From the NCBI RefSeq assembly GCF_014697585.1, contig NZ_JACJSB010000039.1, positions 1 to 34,796 of the forward strand: a DNA stretch of 34,796 nt, given 5' to 3'. The stretch is from Dolichospermum sp. FACHB-1091. Its GTDB lineage: Bacteria > Cyanobacteriota > Cyanobacteriia > Cyanobacteriales > Nostocaceae. Of the stretch, positions 26,011 through 34,796 are shown one piece after another (position 1 is the first letter of the stretch; each line of letters begins with the position of its first letter). The notes beneath the pieces are model-generated. The model was not told the origin of the DNA. It ran no database searches and saw only the letters and a program-made list of their open reading frames with translations. The position numbers were made by a program, and so were the translations under genes.

Positions 26011-27294
26011 ATGGTAATTACAAAGAGTAAGCTAGTTTTAAGTGCTACAGTAGTAACGCTTTCTTCAATCGTTGTTACTAGTCTTGGTATTCATTCAATT
26101 GGTAAAGCTTCATTTAAAGACAGTCACAAGGATTTAGTAGATGAAGTTTGGCAGATTATTAACTACCGATACGTAGATGGAACTTTTAATCAGATAGATT
26201 GGCAAGCTGTACGTAAGGAATATTTAAACAAGTCCTATACTGATGAGAAGGAGGCTTATAAGTCCATCCGGGAAATGCTGAAGAAGCTAGAAGACCCTTA
26301 CACACGGTTTATGAACCCGGAGGAATTTAAAAATTTACAAGTTGATACCTCTGGAGAACTTACAGGTATTGGTATCACTATTAGTCAAGATGAAAAAACT
26401 AAACAACTGCTTGTCATTGCTCCTATTGAAGATACACCGGCATTTAGAGCAGGTATTTTAGCCAAAGATATTATTCTCCAAATTGATGGTAAAAACACCA
26501 AAGGAATGGATACAAATGATGCAGTATCCCTGATTCGTGGCAAAGCAGGAACCAGGGTAAAGCTAACAATTCTGCGTAATGGTCAGAAAAAACAATTCGA
26601 TATCCAACGAGCGCGAATTGAGATTCATCCTGTGCGCTATTCGGAAAAGAAAACTCCAGCAGGTAATATTGGCTATATTCGCTTAAATCAATTCAGCGCC
26701 AATGCTAGTAAGGAAATGAAAAATGCTATTCAAAACTTAGAAGCTAAAAAGGTTTCTGGATATATTTTAGACTTACGTGGTAATCCCGGCGGTTTGCTAT
26801 ACGCGAGTATAGAAATTGCTCAAATGTGGATGAATAAAGGTACAATTGTTTTTACTATTGACCGTCAAGGTACGCAAGATAAACAAGTAGCAAATGGCTC
26901 GGCTTTGACTAATAAGCCCTTGGTAGTATTAGTAGATAAAGGTTCAGCTAGTGCTAGTGAAATCCTTTCTGGGGCTTTACAAGATAATAAACGGGCGATT
27001 TTAGTAGGAAATCAAACTTTTGGTAAGGGTTTGGTGCAATCTGTGCAACCTTTAAAATCTGGTTCGGGTTTGGCTGTAACTATTGCTAAATATCATACTC
27101 CCAGCGGGAAAGATATTAATAAACATGGTATTGATCCAGATGTGAAGGTAGAATTAACTGACAGCCAACGCCAAGATTTATGGTTGCGTGAACGGGATAA
27201 ATTAGGGACTCTTGCAGATCCTCAATTTGCGAAAGCCGTGGAATTATTAGGTAAACAAACTACTCAAAATACAAGTACAATTAGGAAAAATTAA
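26011..27294 (+). CDS. Carboxyl-terminal processing protease (S41 family)
   Basis: This is a periplasmic or lumenal serine protease of the CtpA/B/C type. Numbering from the ATG at 26011, an N-terminal hydrophobic segment (8-27) acts as a signal or anchor. The tail-specific protease N-terminal region (VDEVWQIINYRYVDG) is followed by a PDZ domain (about 113-195, TGIGITIS, DIILQIDGK) and the S41 core with GYIRLNQFS and YILDLRGNPGG. The catalytic dyad is Ser314 in GSASASEILSGAL and Lys339 in GNQTFGKG. An ATG at 25975 would add 12 residues, but the later one gives the usual MVITKSKLVL start and a cleaner signal. Cyanobacteria have several Ctp paralogs. CtpA matures the D1 protein; I think this resembles CtpB more, but the sequence alone does not settle it. 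Confidence 0.92.
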   Translation: MVITKSKLVLSATVVTLSSIVVTSLGIHSIGKASFKDSHKDLVDEVWQIINYRYVDGTFNQIDWQAVRKEYLNKSYTDEKEAYKSIREMLKKLEDPYTRFMNPEEFKNLQVDTSGELTGIGITISQDEKTKQLLVIAPIEDTPAFRAGILAKDIILQIDGKNTKGMDTNDAVSLIRGKAGTRVKLTILRNGQKKQFDIQRARIEIHPVRYSEKKTPAGNIGYIRLNQFSANASKEMKNAIQNLEAKKVSGYILDLRGNPGGLLYASIEIAQMWMNKGTIVFTIDRQGTQDKQVANGSALTNKPLVVLVDKGSASASEILSGALQDNKRAILVGNQTFGKGLVQSVQPLKSGSGLAVTIAKYHTPSGKDINKHGIDPDVKVELTDSQRQDLWLRERDKLGTLADPQFAKAVELLGKQTTQNTSTIRKN

Positions 27295-27311
27295 ATAAAC
27301 ATCTAGGTAAA

Positions 27312-27344
27312 GTAGAGTAAAGACGTTCCATGGAACGTCTCTAC
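27312..27344. repeat. Dispersed palindrome between convergent genes
   Basis: AGACGTTCCATGGAACGTCT (27321-27340) is a perfect 20-bp palindrome. GTAG (27312-27315) and CTAC (27341-27344) can extend the stem past a short bulge. From memory this belongs to a palindrome type widespread in Nostocales. It lies between the processing protease (plus) and the phosphoesterase (minus) and could form a transcript-end hairpin for either, though no T-run follows. Confidence 0.65.
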
Positions 27345-27378
27345 CAATGAATCATCTAAACCTATCACCTGACGAGAA

Positions 27379-29127
27379 TCAGGATTTTAACTTAAATTCA
27401 TCAAACTTAACAACTCCAGTATCGGGTTTTTTCGTATCAAAAAGATAGCTGCTAATTGTGCCTGTTCCTGTGTCGAAAATGCTAAAAACTGTAATATCAT
27501 TACTAGCAATATAAGGCTGTGGTTGACCATTTTCTCCTAATAAGGGCGAAATAGTTGGTACTATCGGTTGTAAACCATTCGGATCACCAATTGCGATACA
27601 ATCTTTTTGATAGTTATTTGGTATTTTTCGCTGTCTTTCCCCCCAAGCAGCACCATAAGAGTTACCGACATTAGATGTTTCTAAAAAGTGCATTCCACTA
27701 GGACTGATAAAACGATTCCATAAATGGGAATGTCCATAAAATACTAATTGCACTTTAGCAGTTTCTAATAGGGGAATAAGATCACTAATAATATAATCTT
27801 GATCTTTAGGATATTGATAATTTATTGATTTGATTTCTCCTAAATCACTGTGTTCTATTATTCCTATGGGATTAGTATAAGGTGGAATAATATTACAACC
27901 CAATGTATGCGGTGGATGATGAAACATGACAACTTTATATTTTGCTGCTTGAAATTCTTGGCTGTTGAGTTCTTGTTTTAGCCAATTATATTGTTGACTA
28001 CCTGCAAAAATTGGTTCATAAATAATTTGTCCATAACCCCAATTTTCTGGATGATTAAAGTCTTTTTCTGCTTCTTGATATCGCCCCTTAGTATCTCGAT
28101 CTAATCTAGGACTACGCCACATATTCGTAACATAAAGAACAACAAGACGCACATCTCCAAAACTAACAGCATAGTAGGTTTTTCCCCCTGGTTGACTTTC
28201 AGGTAAAGATAAAATTTCCTCATAAGTGTCAGTATTAAATGAATGATCTTTTAAGGATTTTTCGCCAGATAATTTTTTGGCAATTTCCCGGGGAATAGTA
28301 TCATTAAATTCATCATCTAAACTTGCTGTTCTTTGAAATCTACCCATAACTTCATGATTACCAATACAAGTAAACATGGGTGCATTTTGAATAATTTTCC
28401 CTCCTGTATAAGTGACCTTAACTCCATTATGTTCTATCTGATATTTAGCGTGACCTTGTAAACCAGGAAAAAGAGCATTACCTCGATTATCATCAAACCA
28501 TTCAGAAGCGCGGTCTGAAACATTGACTAAATCACCTGCAAACCATACTCCGTCCACTTGTCCTACTGTTTCGACAACCTTTTGCAGATTTGCGGCCGTC
28601 ATGGGTTTTAGTTGGTGGTCTGAGGTGAGGAGGATTTTTAATGGTGTTCCCGCTTGGGGAGTGGTTGTCAGGGTAAAAACTTCGCTACTGACACTTTGAC
28701 CATCTTCCCGGACACTAGTAACGCGATAGGGAACTCGCACACCTGTAGTTAATTCCGTCACTAGGGCTTGATGTCGCCAAATATGACGTTGAACCGGTTT
28801 TTGGTAAATTTGCCCGTTTTGAGTCTGATTCCCGACTCGTGATTCTTGGTCTTCTCTGGTGCGACTGAGTTTGGTAGTATGGGCTGGGGAAGTTTTCTGG
28901 AGATTTTCTCCGTAACTGACTGAATGATGATCGCCAAGAAACTCGGTAAACCACACTACTTGTACTGTTGTTGCTGTTGGTAGTTGTAAAAATGGATCTG
29001 TCAGCAATTCTGGTGCTGATTTCATGATTATTTCCCCAAAAGAACGCACGTTTACTATATTAAAGCATAAAGTTAGTAAAAGTACAGTTGTGAAGATAAT
29101 TTTTGCGGTTTTAATTCGTTGAAACAT
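27379..29127 (-). CDS. Secreted metallophosphoesterase (purple acid phosphatase-like layout)
   Basis: This 582-residue protein has an N-terminal hydrophobic segment (residues 8-30), a signal peptide or anchor. A fibronectin-like N-terminal domain follows (about 40-160: DPFLQLPTATTVQVVWFT, then TELTTGVRVPYRVTS), as in purple acid phosphatases. The calcineurin-like phosphoesterase domain has the metal ligands in order: TSDHQL (a variant of the usual DxH), FAGDLVNVSDR, CIGNHE, FHHPPH and FYGHSHLWNR. An acidic, Asn-rich part separates GNHE from HHPPH. It would hydrolyse phosphomonoesters or diesters outside the cytoplasm; the substrate is unknown. The first ATG (29127) gives a sensible signal; a second ATG about 34 codons in would remove it. 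The neighbours do not suggest a pathway. Confidence 0.88.
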   Translation of the reverse strand: MFQRIKTAKIIFTTVLLLTLCFNIVNVRSFGEIIMKSAPELLTDPFLQLPTATTVQVVWFTEFLGDHHSVSYGENLQKTSPAHTTKLSRTREDQESRVGNQTQNGQIYQKPVQRHIWRHQALVTELTTGVRVPYRVTSVREDGQSVSSEVFTLTTTPQAGTPLKILLTSDHQLKPMTAANLQKVVETVGQVDGVWFAGDLVNVSDRASEWFDDNRGNALFPGLQGHAKYQIEHNGVKVTYTGGKIIQNAPMFTCIGNHEVMGRFQRTASLDDEFNDTIPREIAKKLSGEKSLKDHSFNTDTYEEILSLPESQPGGKTYYAVSFGDVRLVVLYVTNMWRSPRLDRDTKGRYQEAEKDFNHPENWGYGQIIYEPIFAGSQQYNWLKQELNSQEFQAAKYKVVMFHHPPHTLGCNIIPPYTNPIGIIEHSDLGEIKSINYQYPKDQDYIISDLIPLLETAKVQLVFYGHSHLWNRFISPSGMHFLETSNVGNSYGAAWGERQRKIPNNYQKDCIAIGDPNGLQPIVPTISPLLGENGQPQPYIASNDITVFSIFDTGTGTISSYLFDTKKPDTGVVKFDEFKLKS

Positions 29128-29239
29128 ATCCGCTAATTAATCCAATTAATTATGTGTTTTTAAGCCCAGAAATAAGATATCAAGAATAATTTAATTTACC
29201 GCAGATAAAGATGGATGAATTAATGGAGTTCTTCCTTTT

Positions 29240-30366
29240 TCACCCATTACCAATGAATTTGGCTTTTAATTCTGCTAATTCTTTATCTATTTCACTTTGG
29301 ACTTTTCCACCACTATTCACTTGAGTTTTAAGTTCTTTTAATTCTTGTTCAATTGGATTTTGCGGTTGAGGTTTACTACCTGTAAATTGAGTTTTCATTT
29401 CTTGTAATTCGCTCTCGATTTGACTGGAAGTTTTAACTACAACGGGAAGTTGAGAACTGGGTGGAGTTATTATTGTCGGCGGTATAAATGATTGTTGAAA
29501 ATTCAAATCTTTGAGAACTTCATCAACCGTTTGATAGCGATAACTGGGGATAGTTTCTACCATTTTGTCAATGACTCGACTCAATTCTTTACTAACAGGA
29601 GTTTTCACATATTTTCCCCATATCCAAGCTGCATTATGACTATCGTAGGCATCGAAAGGCGATCGCTCTGTTAACATATTAATACAAGTTACCCCTAAAC
29701 TGTAGATATCACTGGCGAAAATTGCCTTTCCCCGCATTTCGGGGCGACATACTCAGGACTACCTATAGTGGTTCCCGTGCGATTTAGGGCTGTTCCCGTG
29801 GCGGATTTGGCAGCCCCAAAATCAACTATCACTAATTTGCGATCGCTGTGGCGACGAATAATATTTTCTGGTTTAATATCTCTGTGTATGACCTGCTTAC
29901 TATGACAAAATTGCAGTAATGGTAATAAATCATTCAGTAGTTGCCGAATCTGTACCTCGTTTAAAGCCCCATTTTGTTGTAAATCTTGGTATAAATTCAG
30001 TCCATCAATAAATTCTTGAACTAAATACTGTCTGTTATCTTGGTGACAATAGGCTAAAAGTGCAGGTATTTGGGAATGTTGTCCCAATTCATCCAACTGT
30101 ACAGCCTCTTGGTTAAATAACTCTATAGCTTTTTGTACCGTATTTATACTTTGTAATTGGGAAAAAAATTGCTTAATTACACAAAGTGGCTTTGAGGGTT
30201 TATCCTCATCTACAGCCAGAAAAGTTCTCCCAAAACCACCTTGTCCAATGGGTTTAATAGCACGGTAGCGTTCTTTTAGGAATAATTTCGTACCACAGGT
30301 TTGACAAAACTTAAAATTGTCATTGTTTTCTGGTTGGGAACAATGGGGATTAAGACAATAACTCAT
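29240..30366 (-). pseudogene. Zinc-ribbon Ser/Thr protein kinase broken by a one-base frameshift
   Basis: The start MSYCLNPHCSQPEN with a second CQTCG pair (residues 21-25) is the N-terminal zinc ribbon of a common cyanobacterial kinase group. The kinase domain shows GQGGFGRTF (41-49), Lys65 in VIKQF, HRDIKPEN (161-168) and DFGAAK (182-187). The frame then breaks inside the APE motif: it reads GSPEYVAPKCGER, while the +1 frame reads MRGKAIFASDIYSLGV, the true continuation through subdomain IX. One extra base in the GGGG run at 29741-29744 (plus strand) would restore VAPEMRGK. The downstream part continues to repeated short helices (ELQEMKTQF, ELKELKTQV, ELAELKAKF). I chose 30366 over the first ATG at 30423 because the ribbon starts there. 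It is either a recent pseudogene or a sequencing indel. Confidence 0.8.
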
Positions 30367-30437
30367 AAATAAATTATACTTATTTCTATTGTGTCTTGTG
30401 TTGGACAAAAAAGAGGTTATCAACTTTTATTTGATTT

Positions 30438-30581
30438 TCAAGTAATATTAAGAGATTTTTTTAAGGCTACTTCTACCTGATTAAATAGATCCGACGGTAA
30501 AATTCCTAATTTTTTGTGCAATACTGAATTATTGACAGTAGCAATTTTATCTGACTTAATTAATGATATTTTTTTAGTCAT
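30438..30581 (-). pseudogene. MazF/PemK-like toxin C-terminal remnant
   Basis: A 47-residue frame reads MTKKISLIKSDKIATVNNSV, then LHKKLGILPSDLFNQVEVAL and KKSLNIT. The pattern S-LIKSDKIATVN followed by KKLGxLP and a terminal amphipathic helix is that of the last third of MazF/PemK endoribonucleases. The upstream in-frame codons hit a stop five codons before the ATG and do not give the N-terminal two thirds. It is therefore probably a gene remnant, not an active toxin. It lies just upstream of the broken kinase on the same strand. Confidence 0.45.
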
Positions 30582-30701
30582 GTTTTGATAAAGTCAGTGT
30601 GTGTATGGGAATTTTGGAGAAAATACCCAAGATAATAAATCCTTATCAACAAGAGGAGCTAAATTAGCTAACTGTGCCACCCTATGTTACGGGTGTAGAT
30701 A

Positions 30702-31796
30702 CTACGGACTAGCAAAAGAGTCTTCTGTATCAAGATTAAGAACTGGGGGACGAATGGCTCTGATAATGCTTTTAATGACAACAGCGCAGGGAACTGCCAC
30801 AATTACCCCCAAAAGTCCGCCAATTCTCGCTCCAGTCAAGACAGAAATTAAAATCCAAACGGGGTTTAAACCAGTAAAACTACCTAAAATCCGAGGTGCG
30901 ATCAGGTTTTCCAGGATTTGCTGCACAATTACCGCTGCTATTAATACTCTTATTCCCATAGAAACATCTTGAAGTGAGACTAAAGAAGTTGTCAGCGCGA
31001 TACCAACAGAACCACCAAAGGGGATAAGTGCCATGAGTCCAATCGTTAACCCAAATAATAACCCAAAAGGGACCTTCAGCCACAAAAAGGCAGGAATGAG
31101 AGCAGAAGCCATACAGGTGGATAAGATTAATTGGGTAATAAAAAAGTTTTGAAAGCTTAAACGGACTGTATTGGAAAAAGGATCACGAAATTTAGAAGGT
31201 AACCATTGTACTAAACTTTGCCAAAGTTCGCCGCCATGTTGTAATAAATAAAAGGTTAATACCATTGTCAACAGGAAATCTAGTAAACTGGTAACAGTGA
31301 CTACAGCTAGATTCAAGACCTGTCCAGCTATAGACTGTAATTGTCCCTTAACGCGATCATTAATTTGTGTGGCTAAAGCATCTAAATTAATTGGCAAACC
31401 CGCGCTTTCTGCTTTATCATTGAGTATCATTAATTGAGAACGTCCTGAGTCAATTAATTCTGGTAAACGGGCTACCAGTTGTTGTGCTTGAGTCAGTGCC
31501 AAAGGAAACAGTGTGACACCTAGAGCTAATAAAATGGATAATGCTGATAAAAAAACTAAGATAGCCACCTGTTCTCTTTTAGCTCCGTGGTTTTCCATCC
31601 AACTCACAGGGTAGTTGAGGAGAAAAGCCAGTACCGAAGCTCCGACTAAAATAACGATCAGGGAGTGAAAATAATCGAAAATTGTGGCAATAGCCCAACC
31701 ATTGAGAACTAATAGGGGCGCAAGTAGGGCAATTGCTAAAAATCTTGCCAGTGGTGTCAGTGTTTGCCACCAACTAAGTAGCTTTCGTGTCTGCAT
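30702..31796 (-). CDS. AI-2E family transporter (UPF0118 permease)
   Basis: This 364-residue polytopic inner-membrane protein has about seven or eight hydrophobic segments. The first pair is at about 14-35 and 39-60, a third at 75-100, then a soluble helical loop (QQLVARLPELIDSGRSQLM). Further segments lie at about 155-185 and 215-250, with the last ones at 260-340. Typical AI-2E family strings include ALIPFGGSVGIAL, VQQILENLIAPRILG, and LNPVWILISVLTGARIGGLLGVIVAVP. Length is normal. Despite the name, most members are not shown to export autoinducer-2; some are ion antiporters or metabolite exporters. The tail (PPVLNLDTEDSFASP) is short. It is divergent from the small membrane protein at 31888. 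Confidence 0.92.
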   Translation of the reverse strand: MQTRKLLSWWQTLTPLARFLAIALLAPLLVLNGWAIATIFDYFHSLIVILVGASVLAFLLNYPVSWMENHGAKREQVAILVFLSALSILLALGVTLFPLALTQAQQLVARLPELIDSGRSQLMILNDKAESAGLPINLDALATQINDRVKGQLQSIAGQVLNLAVVTVTSLLDFLLTMVLTFYLLQHGGELWQSLVQWLPSKFRDPFSNTVRLSFQNFFITQLILSTCMASALIPAFLWLKVPFGLLFGLTIGLMALIPFGGSVGIALTTSLVSLQDVSMGIRVLIAAVIVQQILENLIAPRILGSFTGLNPVWILISVLTGARIGGLLGVIVAVPCAVVIKSIIRAIRPPVLNLDTEDSFASP

Positions 31797-31887
31797 TTTT
31801 AGATAATTACACTATAGAACTCAGGCGATTTCTTCTTTACAGAATATTATCTCTAACTTGATGAATTTTATTCACCATCTCTAGTTT

Positions 31888-32268
31888 ATGATCACATCAA
31901 CCACTATGGATAACCTGCCGGCAAAAGATACAGATATCTTGAAAATACAACTCATTTTCTATTTAATTCCCATTATCGGCTTTTTTCCAGCCCTGTGGAC
32001 TCTCTACAACGGTCAGGGTAATCGAGAAAAAGTGACTGTCAGCCGTTTGTCTATTACCTTGGCTTTGATATGGATATTAGGTTATTTATTGCTAACTACT
32101 GGGGCGGCTGTAGATTTTTTGACACTGCGCCTATTAATTCTCAATAGTTTCCTGACTTCTGGTTATTTTTTAGTCAGTGTTTGGTTGATTTTTCGGGTCA
32201 TTCGAGGCAAATCTTCACGTTTACCAGGATTTAGCAATTTAGCTGACGGAGTATGGTGTAAGTATTGA
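31888..32268 (+). CDS. Conserved-looking small membrane protein, three predicted helices
   Basis: This 126-residue protein has hydrophobic segments at about 19-40 (IQLIFYLIPIIGFFPALWTLY), 54-78 and 82-105, a basic inter-helix loop (GQGNREKVTVSR) and a short polar tail. It precedes the LytR-CpsA-Psr gene by 204 bases on the same strand and resembles small hydrophobic proteins often found at that place in cyanobacteria, from memory. Two start codons are possible: ATG at 31888 and ATG at 31906. Neither has a good Shine-Dalgarno. Function is unknown. Confidence 0.65.
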   Translation: MITSTTMDNLPAKDTDILKIQLIFYLIPIIGFFPALWTLYNGQGNREKVTVSRLSITLALIWILGYLLLTTGAAVDFLTLRLLILNSFLTSGYFLVSVWLIFRVIRGKSSRLPGFSNLADGVWCKY

Positions 32269-32472
32269 AGACGGAAAAGGGAATAGGCAAGAAAGAATGA
32301 CTGAACTACTAAACTTCTCAATAAATTTAGTATAAATTTAGTTATAAATTATTGTACTTGCAAATTCCCCATAGCAAACTTGATCAAAAGTTGGCTATCA
32401 TGTTCTGATTTGTTTTAAATGTATTGAGTCTGCAAATTTACGTTATTCAAAATCCTAGGTGAGAGGAATTCT

Positions 32473-33888
32473 GTGACTAGTCAAAAAACATCAGCAGCAC
32501 AACAAAGAGCCGCAAAAGCTAAATATAAGGGTAAAAATTCTCGCCCGTCCAAATCAGGACGGTGGCTATGGTTTGTGGTGGGTATGGGCGGGATAGCCAT
32601 AGTATCAGGACTTGCAGGGGCCTTGTTGGCAGTTTCTTGGGAAAGTACACCTTTGCAACAAGCGCAACTGAGTCCCCAAGAAGAAGCAGTATTTGACGGC
32701 GATCGCATCTCTGGAAATGGGTTACAATTCTCTCAATTAACTCGCCCTGTGAATATCCTCCTCCTGGGTATGAGTGTACTGCCTCCAGATGTGCAAAACG
32801 CACCGACTGAAAGTAAAAATCTCGGATACCAGCCCCAAATTAATTCTTTTGACGGTCTTTCTGATGTCATGCTGTTGATCAAATTTGATCCAGAGACAAA
32901 AAAAATAGTCATGCTTTCCGTTCCCAGAGATACCCGCACAGAAATTGAAGGCCATGGAGTGAAAAAAATTAATGCTGCTAATGTAGATGGAGGTCCAGCT
33001 TTAACAGCGAAAACCGTTAGCAATCTCTTGGGCGGAGTCGGTGTAGACCGCTATGTACGTATTAATGTTTTAGGAGTTAGTAAGTTAATTGAAGCTTTGG
33101 GTGGGGTCAATGTTTATGTCCCCAAAGATATGAAATATCGGGATGATTCCCAGCATTTATATATTAATTTAAAGGCAGGTCAACAACATCTTAACGGTGA
33201 ACAGGCGTTACAATTATTACGTTATCGTCATGATGAATTGGGGGATATTGGTCGGATTCAACGTCAGCAAATGGTGTTACGGGCTTTAATTGAACAGTCT
33301 TTAAACCCGACAACTATTACTCGATTACCGGACATTCTTAATGTTGTTAAAGAAAATATTGATACCAACTTATCCGTTGAAGAATTAATAGCACTGATAG
33401 GTTTTGGCTCAAAAACCAGTCGCTCAAATATGCAAATGTTAATGTTACCTGGACGCTTTAGTGAAAATCGTGAGTTTGATGCCAGCTATTGGGTCCCAGA
33501 TAGACGAGCTATTGGTAAACTAATATCCCAGCACTTTGATTCAGAAGCAAAAACAGAACTACAGTCCAGTGATCCTAGTCATTTGCGTGTAGCTATTCAA
33601 GATAGTACAGGTAGCGATCGCTCTCAGTTACGTCCCCTAATTAAAACATTAGAAAAAGCCGGATATACCAATGTCTTTATATCTAAACTCTGGGGACAAC
33701 CCTTAGAGGTAACTCACATTGTAGCACAACAAGGAGATGGAAATAGTGCAGAATCAATCCGTAGTCTCTTGGGATTTGGGGAAGTGCGCGTAGAAAGCAC
33801 TGGTAATATTAGTTCAGATATTAGTATCCAGGTGGGTAAGGATTGGTTTCAAAACCAAGCCATTTTCCAAAATTCTACCCGTCCCTAA
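32473..33888 (+). CDS. LytR-CpsA-Psr (LCP) family protein with LytR C-terminal domain
   Basis: LCP proteins transfer glycopolymers from lipid carriers to peptidoglycan or other acceptors at the outer face of the membrane. A basic cytoplasmic start is followed by one membrane helix at about 31-53. The LCP domain (about 92-290) shows NILLLGM, SDVMLLIKFDP with Asp131, LSVPRDTRTEI (148-158, with the conserved Arg152 and Asp153), KKINAAN and the later ALQLLRYRHDELGDIGRIQRQQ block, all typical phosphate-binding positions. The C-terminal 100 residues (LRVAIQDSTG onward) are a LytR_C domain. The start is GTG at 32473, supported by GAGAGGA a few bases upstream. Cyanobacterial members are thought to act in cell-wall polysaccharide attachment; the exact substrate is unknown. 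Confidence 0.92.
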   Translation: MTSQKTSAAQQRAAKAKYKGKNSRPSKSGRWLWFVVGMGGIAIVSGLAGALLAVSWESTPLQQAQLSPQEEAVFDGDRISGNGLQFSQLTRPVNILLLGMSVLPPDVQNAPTESKNLGYQPQINSFDGLSDVMLLIKFDPETKKIVMLSVPRDTRTEIEGHGVKKINAANVDGGPALTAKTVSNLLGGVGVDRYVRINVLGVSKLIEALGGVNVYVPKDMKYRDDSQHLYINLKAGQQHLNGEQALQLLRYRHDELGDIGRIQRQQMVLRALIEQSLNPTTITRLPDILNVVKENIDTNLSVEELIALIGFGSKTSRSNMQMLMLPGRFSENREFDASYWVPDRRAIGKLISQHFDSEAKTELQSSDPSHLRVAIQDSTGSDRSQLRPLIKTLEKAGYTNVFISKLWGQPLEVTHIVAQQGDGNSAESIRSLLGFGEVRVESTGNISSDISIQVGKDWFQNQAIFQNSTRP

Positions 33889-33896
33889 TCACATTT

Positions 33897-33952
33897 ATCT
33901 GGTTATCTGGTTATCTGGTTATCTGGTTATCTGGTTATCTGGTTATCTGGTT
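33897..33952. repeat. Seven tandem octamers, ATCTGGTT
   Basis: Seven perfect 8-base units lie directly after the LCP gene stop (33888). A plus-strand frame through it reads LSGYLVIW repeats, but that is a by-product of the array and not a gene. It is an octamer version of the tandem repeats seen at 15556. Confidence 0.9.
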
Positions 33953-33994
33953 CCCAGCCGGAGTCTGGGAACGGAAGTCTGAGGCTCTACCTCA
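33950..33994. repeat. Double hairpin repeat after the LCP gene
   Basis: GTTCCCAG (33950-33957) and CTGGGAAC (33965-33972) form a perfect 8-bp stem with a 7-nt loop. TGAGG and CCTCA (33980-33994) form a second 5-bp stem. The GTTCCCAG...CTGGGAAC type is a dispersed repeat common in cyanobacteria, as I remember it. It could end the LCP transcript, but no T-run follows. Confidence 0.65.
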
Positions 33995-34114
33995 ACTACA
34001 GTACCACAGAGGTCTATTAAATAAAATAAGAGGACTTACCCGAAATAATTCTCAGAATCTAAAGAATACCAGATTTAGAATAGGTTATAGCTTTATTCAC
34101 CAATTTCTAAATAA

Positions 34115-34471
<357 letters not shown>

Positions 34472-34504
34472 TTTTTACATCTAAAATAGTCCAAAACTTC
34501 TGTG

Positions 34505-34525
34505 GGGTGGGCATCCTGCCCGCCC
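34505..34525. terminator. GC-rich hairpin after the HIT gene (miniature-element core)
   Basis: GGGTGGGCA (34505-34513) and TGCCCGCCC (34517-34525) form a 9-bp stem with one G-U wobble and a 3-nt loop. It may terminate the HIT transcript, though no T-run follows. GCTG then TA at 34542-34547 resembles the right end of the miniature element family, so this is probably a degenerate copy, running from about 34478 to 34545. Confidence 0.45.
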
Positions 34526-34694
34526 AATTATGACAATAGCTGCTGTAAATTTCATCATATCAGAAAAACTAATGATTTTCATAACTAATACTTACTTTAA
34601 ATATCTTTACAAATCAAAACATAAGGCTTAATATAAATTCATGAGGTAGAAACACCTACCAAAACATACATAACTCAAACGCAATTATAAACAC

Positions 34695-34796
34695 ATGACC
34701 ACAACACTACAGCAGCGCCAAAGCGCTAACGTATGGGATCGCTTTTGCGAGTGGATTACCAGCACAGATAACCGCCTATACATCGGTTGGTTCGGA
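34695..34796 (+). CDS. psbA: Photosystem II D1 protein, 5' end only
   Basis: Only the first 34 codons are in the window; the gene runs off the right edge. They read [20 protein letters not shown], then [14 protein letters not shown], the N-terminus of the D1 reaction-centre protein of the thylakoid membrane. The position that separates D1:1 from D1:2 forms (residue 130) is outside the window. The 150 bases upstream are AT-rich (CTTAATATAAATTC) with no clear Shine-Dalgarno, and include a small inverted repeat GGTAG/CTACC. I cannot say which psbA copy this is. Confidence 0.97.
   Translation, partial: MTTTLQQRQSANVWDRFCEWITSTDNRLYIGWFG

Noticed and set aside
34695-34796. Calling the psbA copy as a D1:1 or D1:2 form
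   Set aside because: Only 34 residues are visible and the diagnostic position lies outside the window.

Overview
The window looks like chromosomal DNA of a low-GC filamentous cyanobacterium, most likely in the Nostocales (Anabaena, Dolichospermum or Aphanizomenon type). This rests on about ten HIP1 octamers (GCGATCGC), a heptamer short tandem repeat array, cobL, a zinc-ribbon Ser/Thr kinase, DUF820/Uma2 genes and the 5' end of psbA at the right edge. The genus is inference. The window mixes ordinary housekeeping genes with many small repeats, gene remnants and one large unfamiliar operon.

Left part (1-5200): a subtilisin-like protease on the minus strand; a repeat-rich stretch whose inverted-repeat-bounded insert cuts off a DUF6575-like gene; a PIN-domain toxin-antitoxin pair; a small hydrophobic protein with its own terminator; and cobL (precorrin-6Y methyltransferase, cobalamin synthesis).

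Middle left (5357-15485): a 1032-residue CyRepA1-type plasmid replication protein among chromosomal genes, then aspS. Next comes an Mrr-like gene whose N-terminal domain is split by a 150-bp element flanked by TA. On the minus strand follow murD and glyS, each carrying an apparent in-frame insertion: a dispersed repeat in murD and a 24-residue duplication in glyS.

Centre (15500-22870): an array of 12 heptamers and two inverted repeats precede a two-gene operon. It encodes a 1062-residue protein that I cannot assign to any family and a 1280-residue SF2-like helicase/ATPase with a possible nuclease-like N-terminal region. This is the best candidate for an undescribed system. Its size, pairing and accessory surroundings suggest defence against foreign DNA or RNA, but nothing in the sequence proves that role.

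Right part (22870-34796): related TA-type miniature elements, a Uma2 family protein, gatB, a truncated Uma2 tail, a carboxyl-terminal processing protease, a secreted metallophosphoesterase, a Ser/Thr kinase broken by a one-base frameshift, a MazF-like remnant, an AI-2E family permease, a small membrane protein, a LytR-CpsA-Psr protein, a HIT protein and the start of psbA. The housekeeping genes work in separate pathways (aminoacyl-tRNA supply by AspRS, GlyRS and GatCAB; peptidoglycan by MurD; cell-wall glycopolymer attachment by LCP) and do not form one functional cluster.
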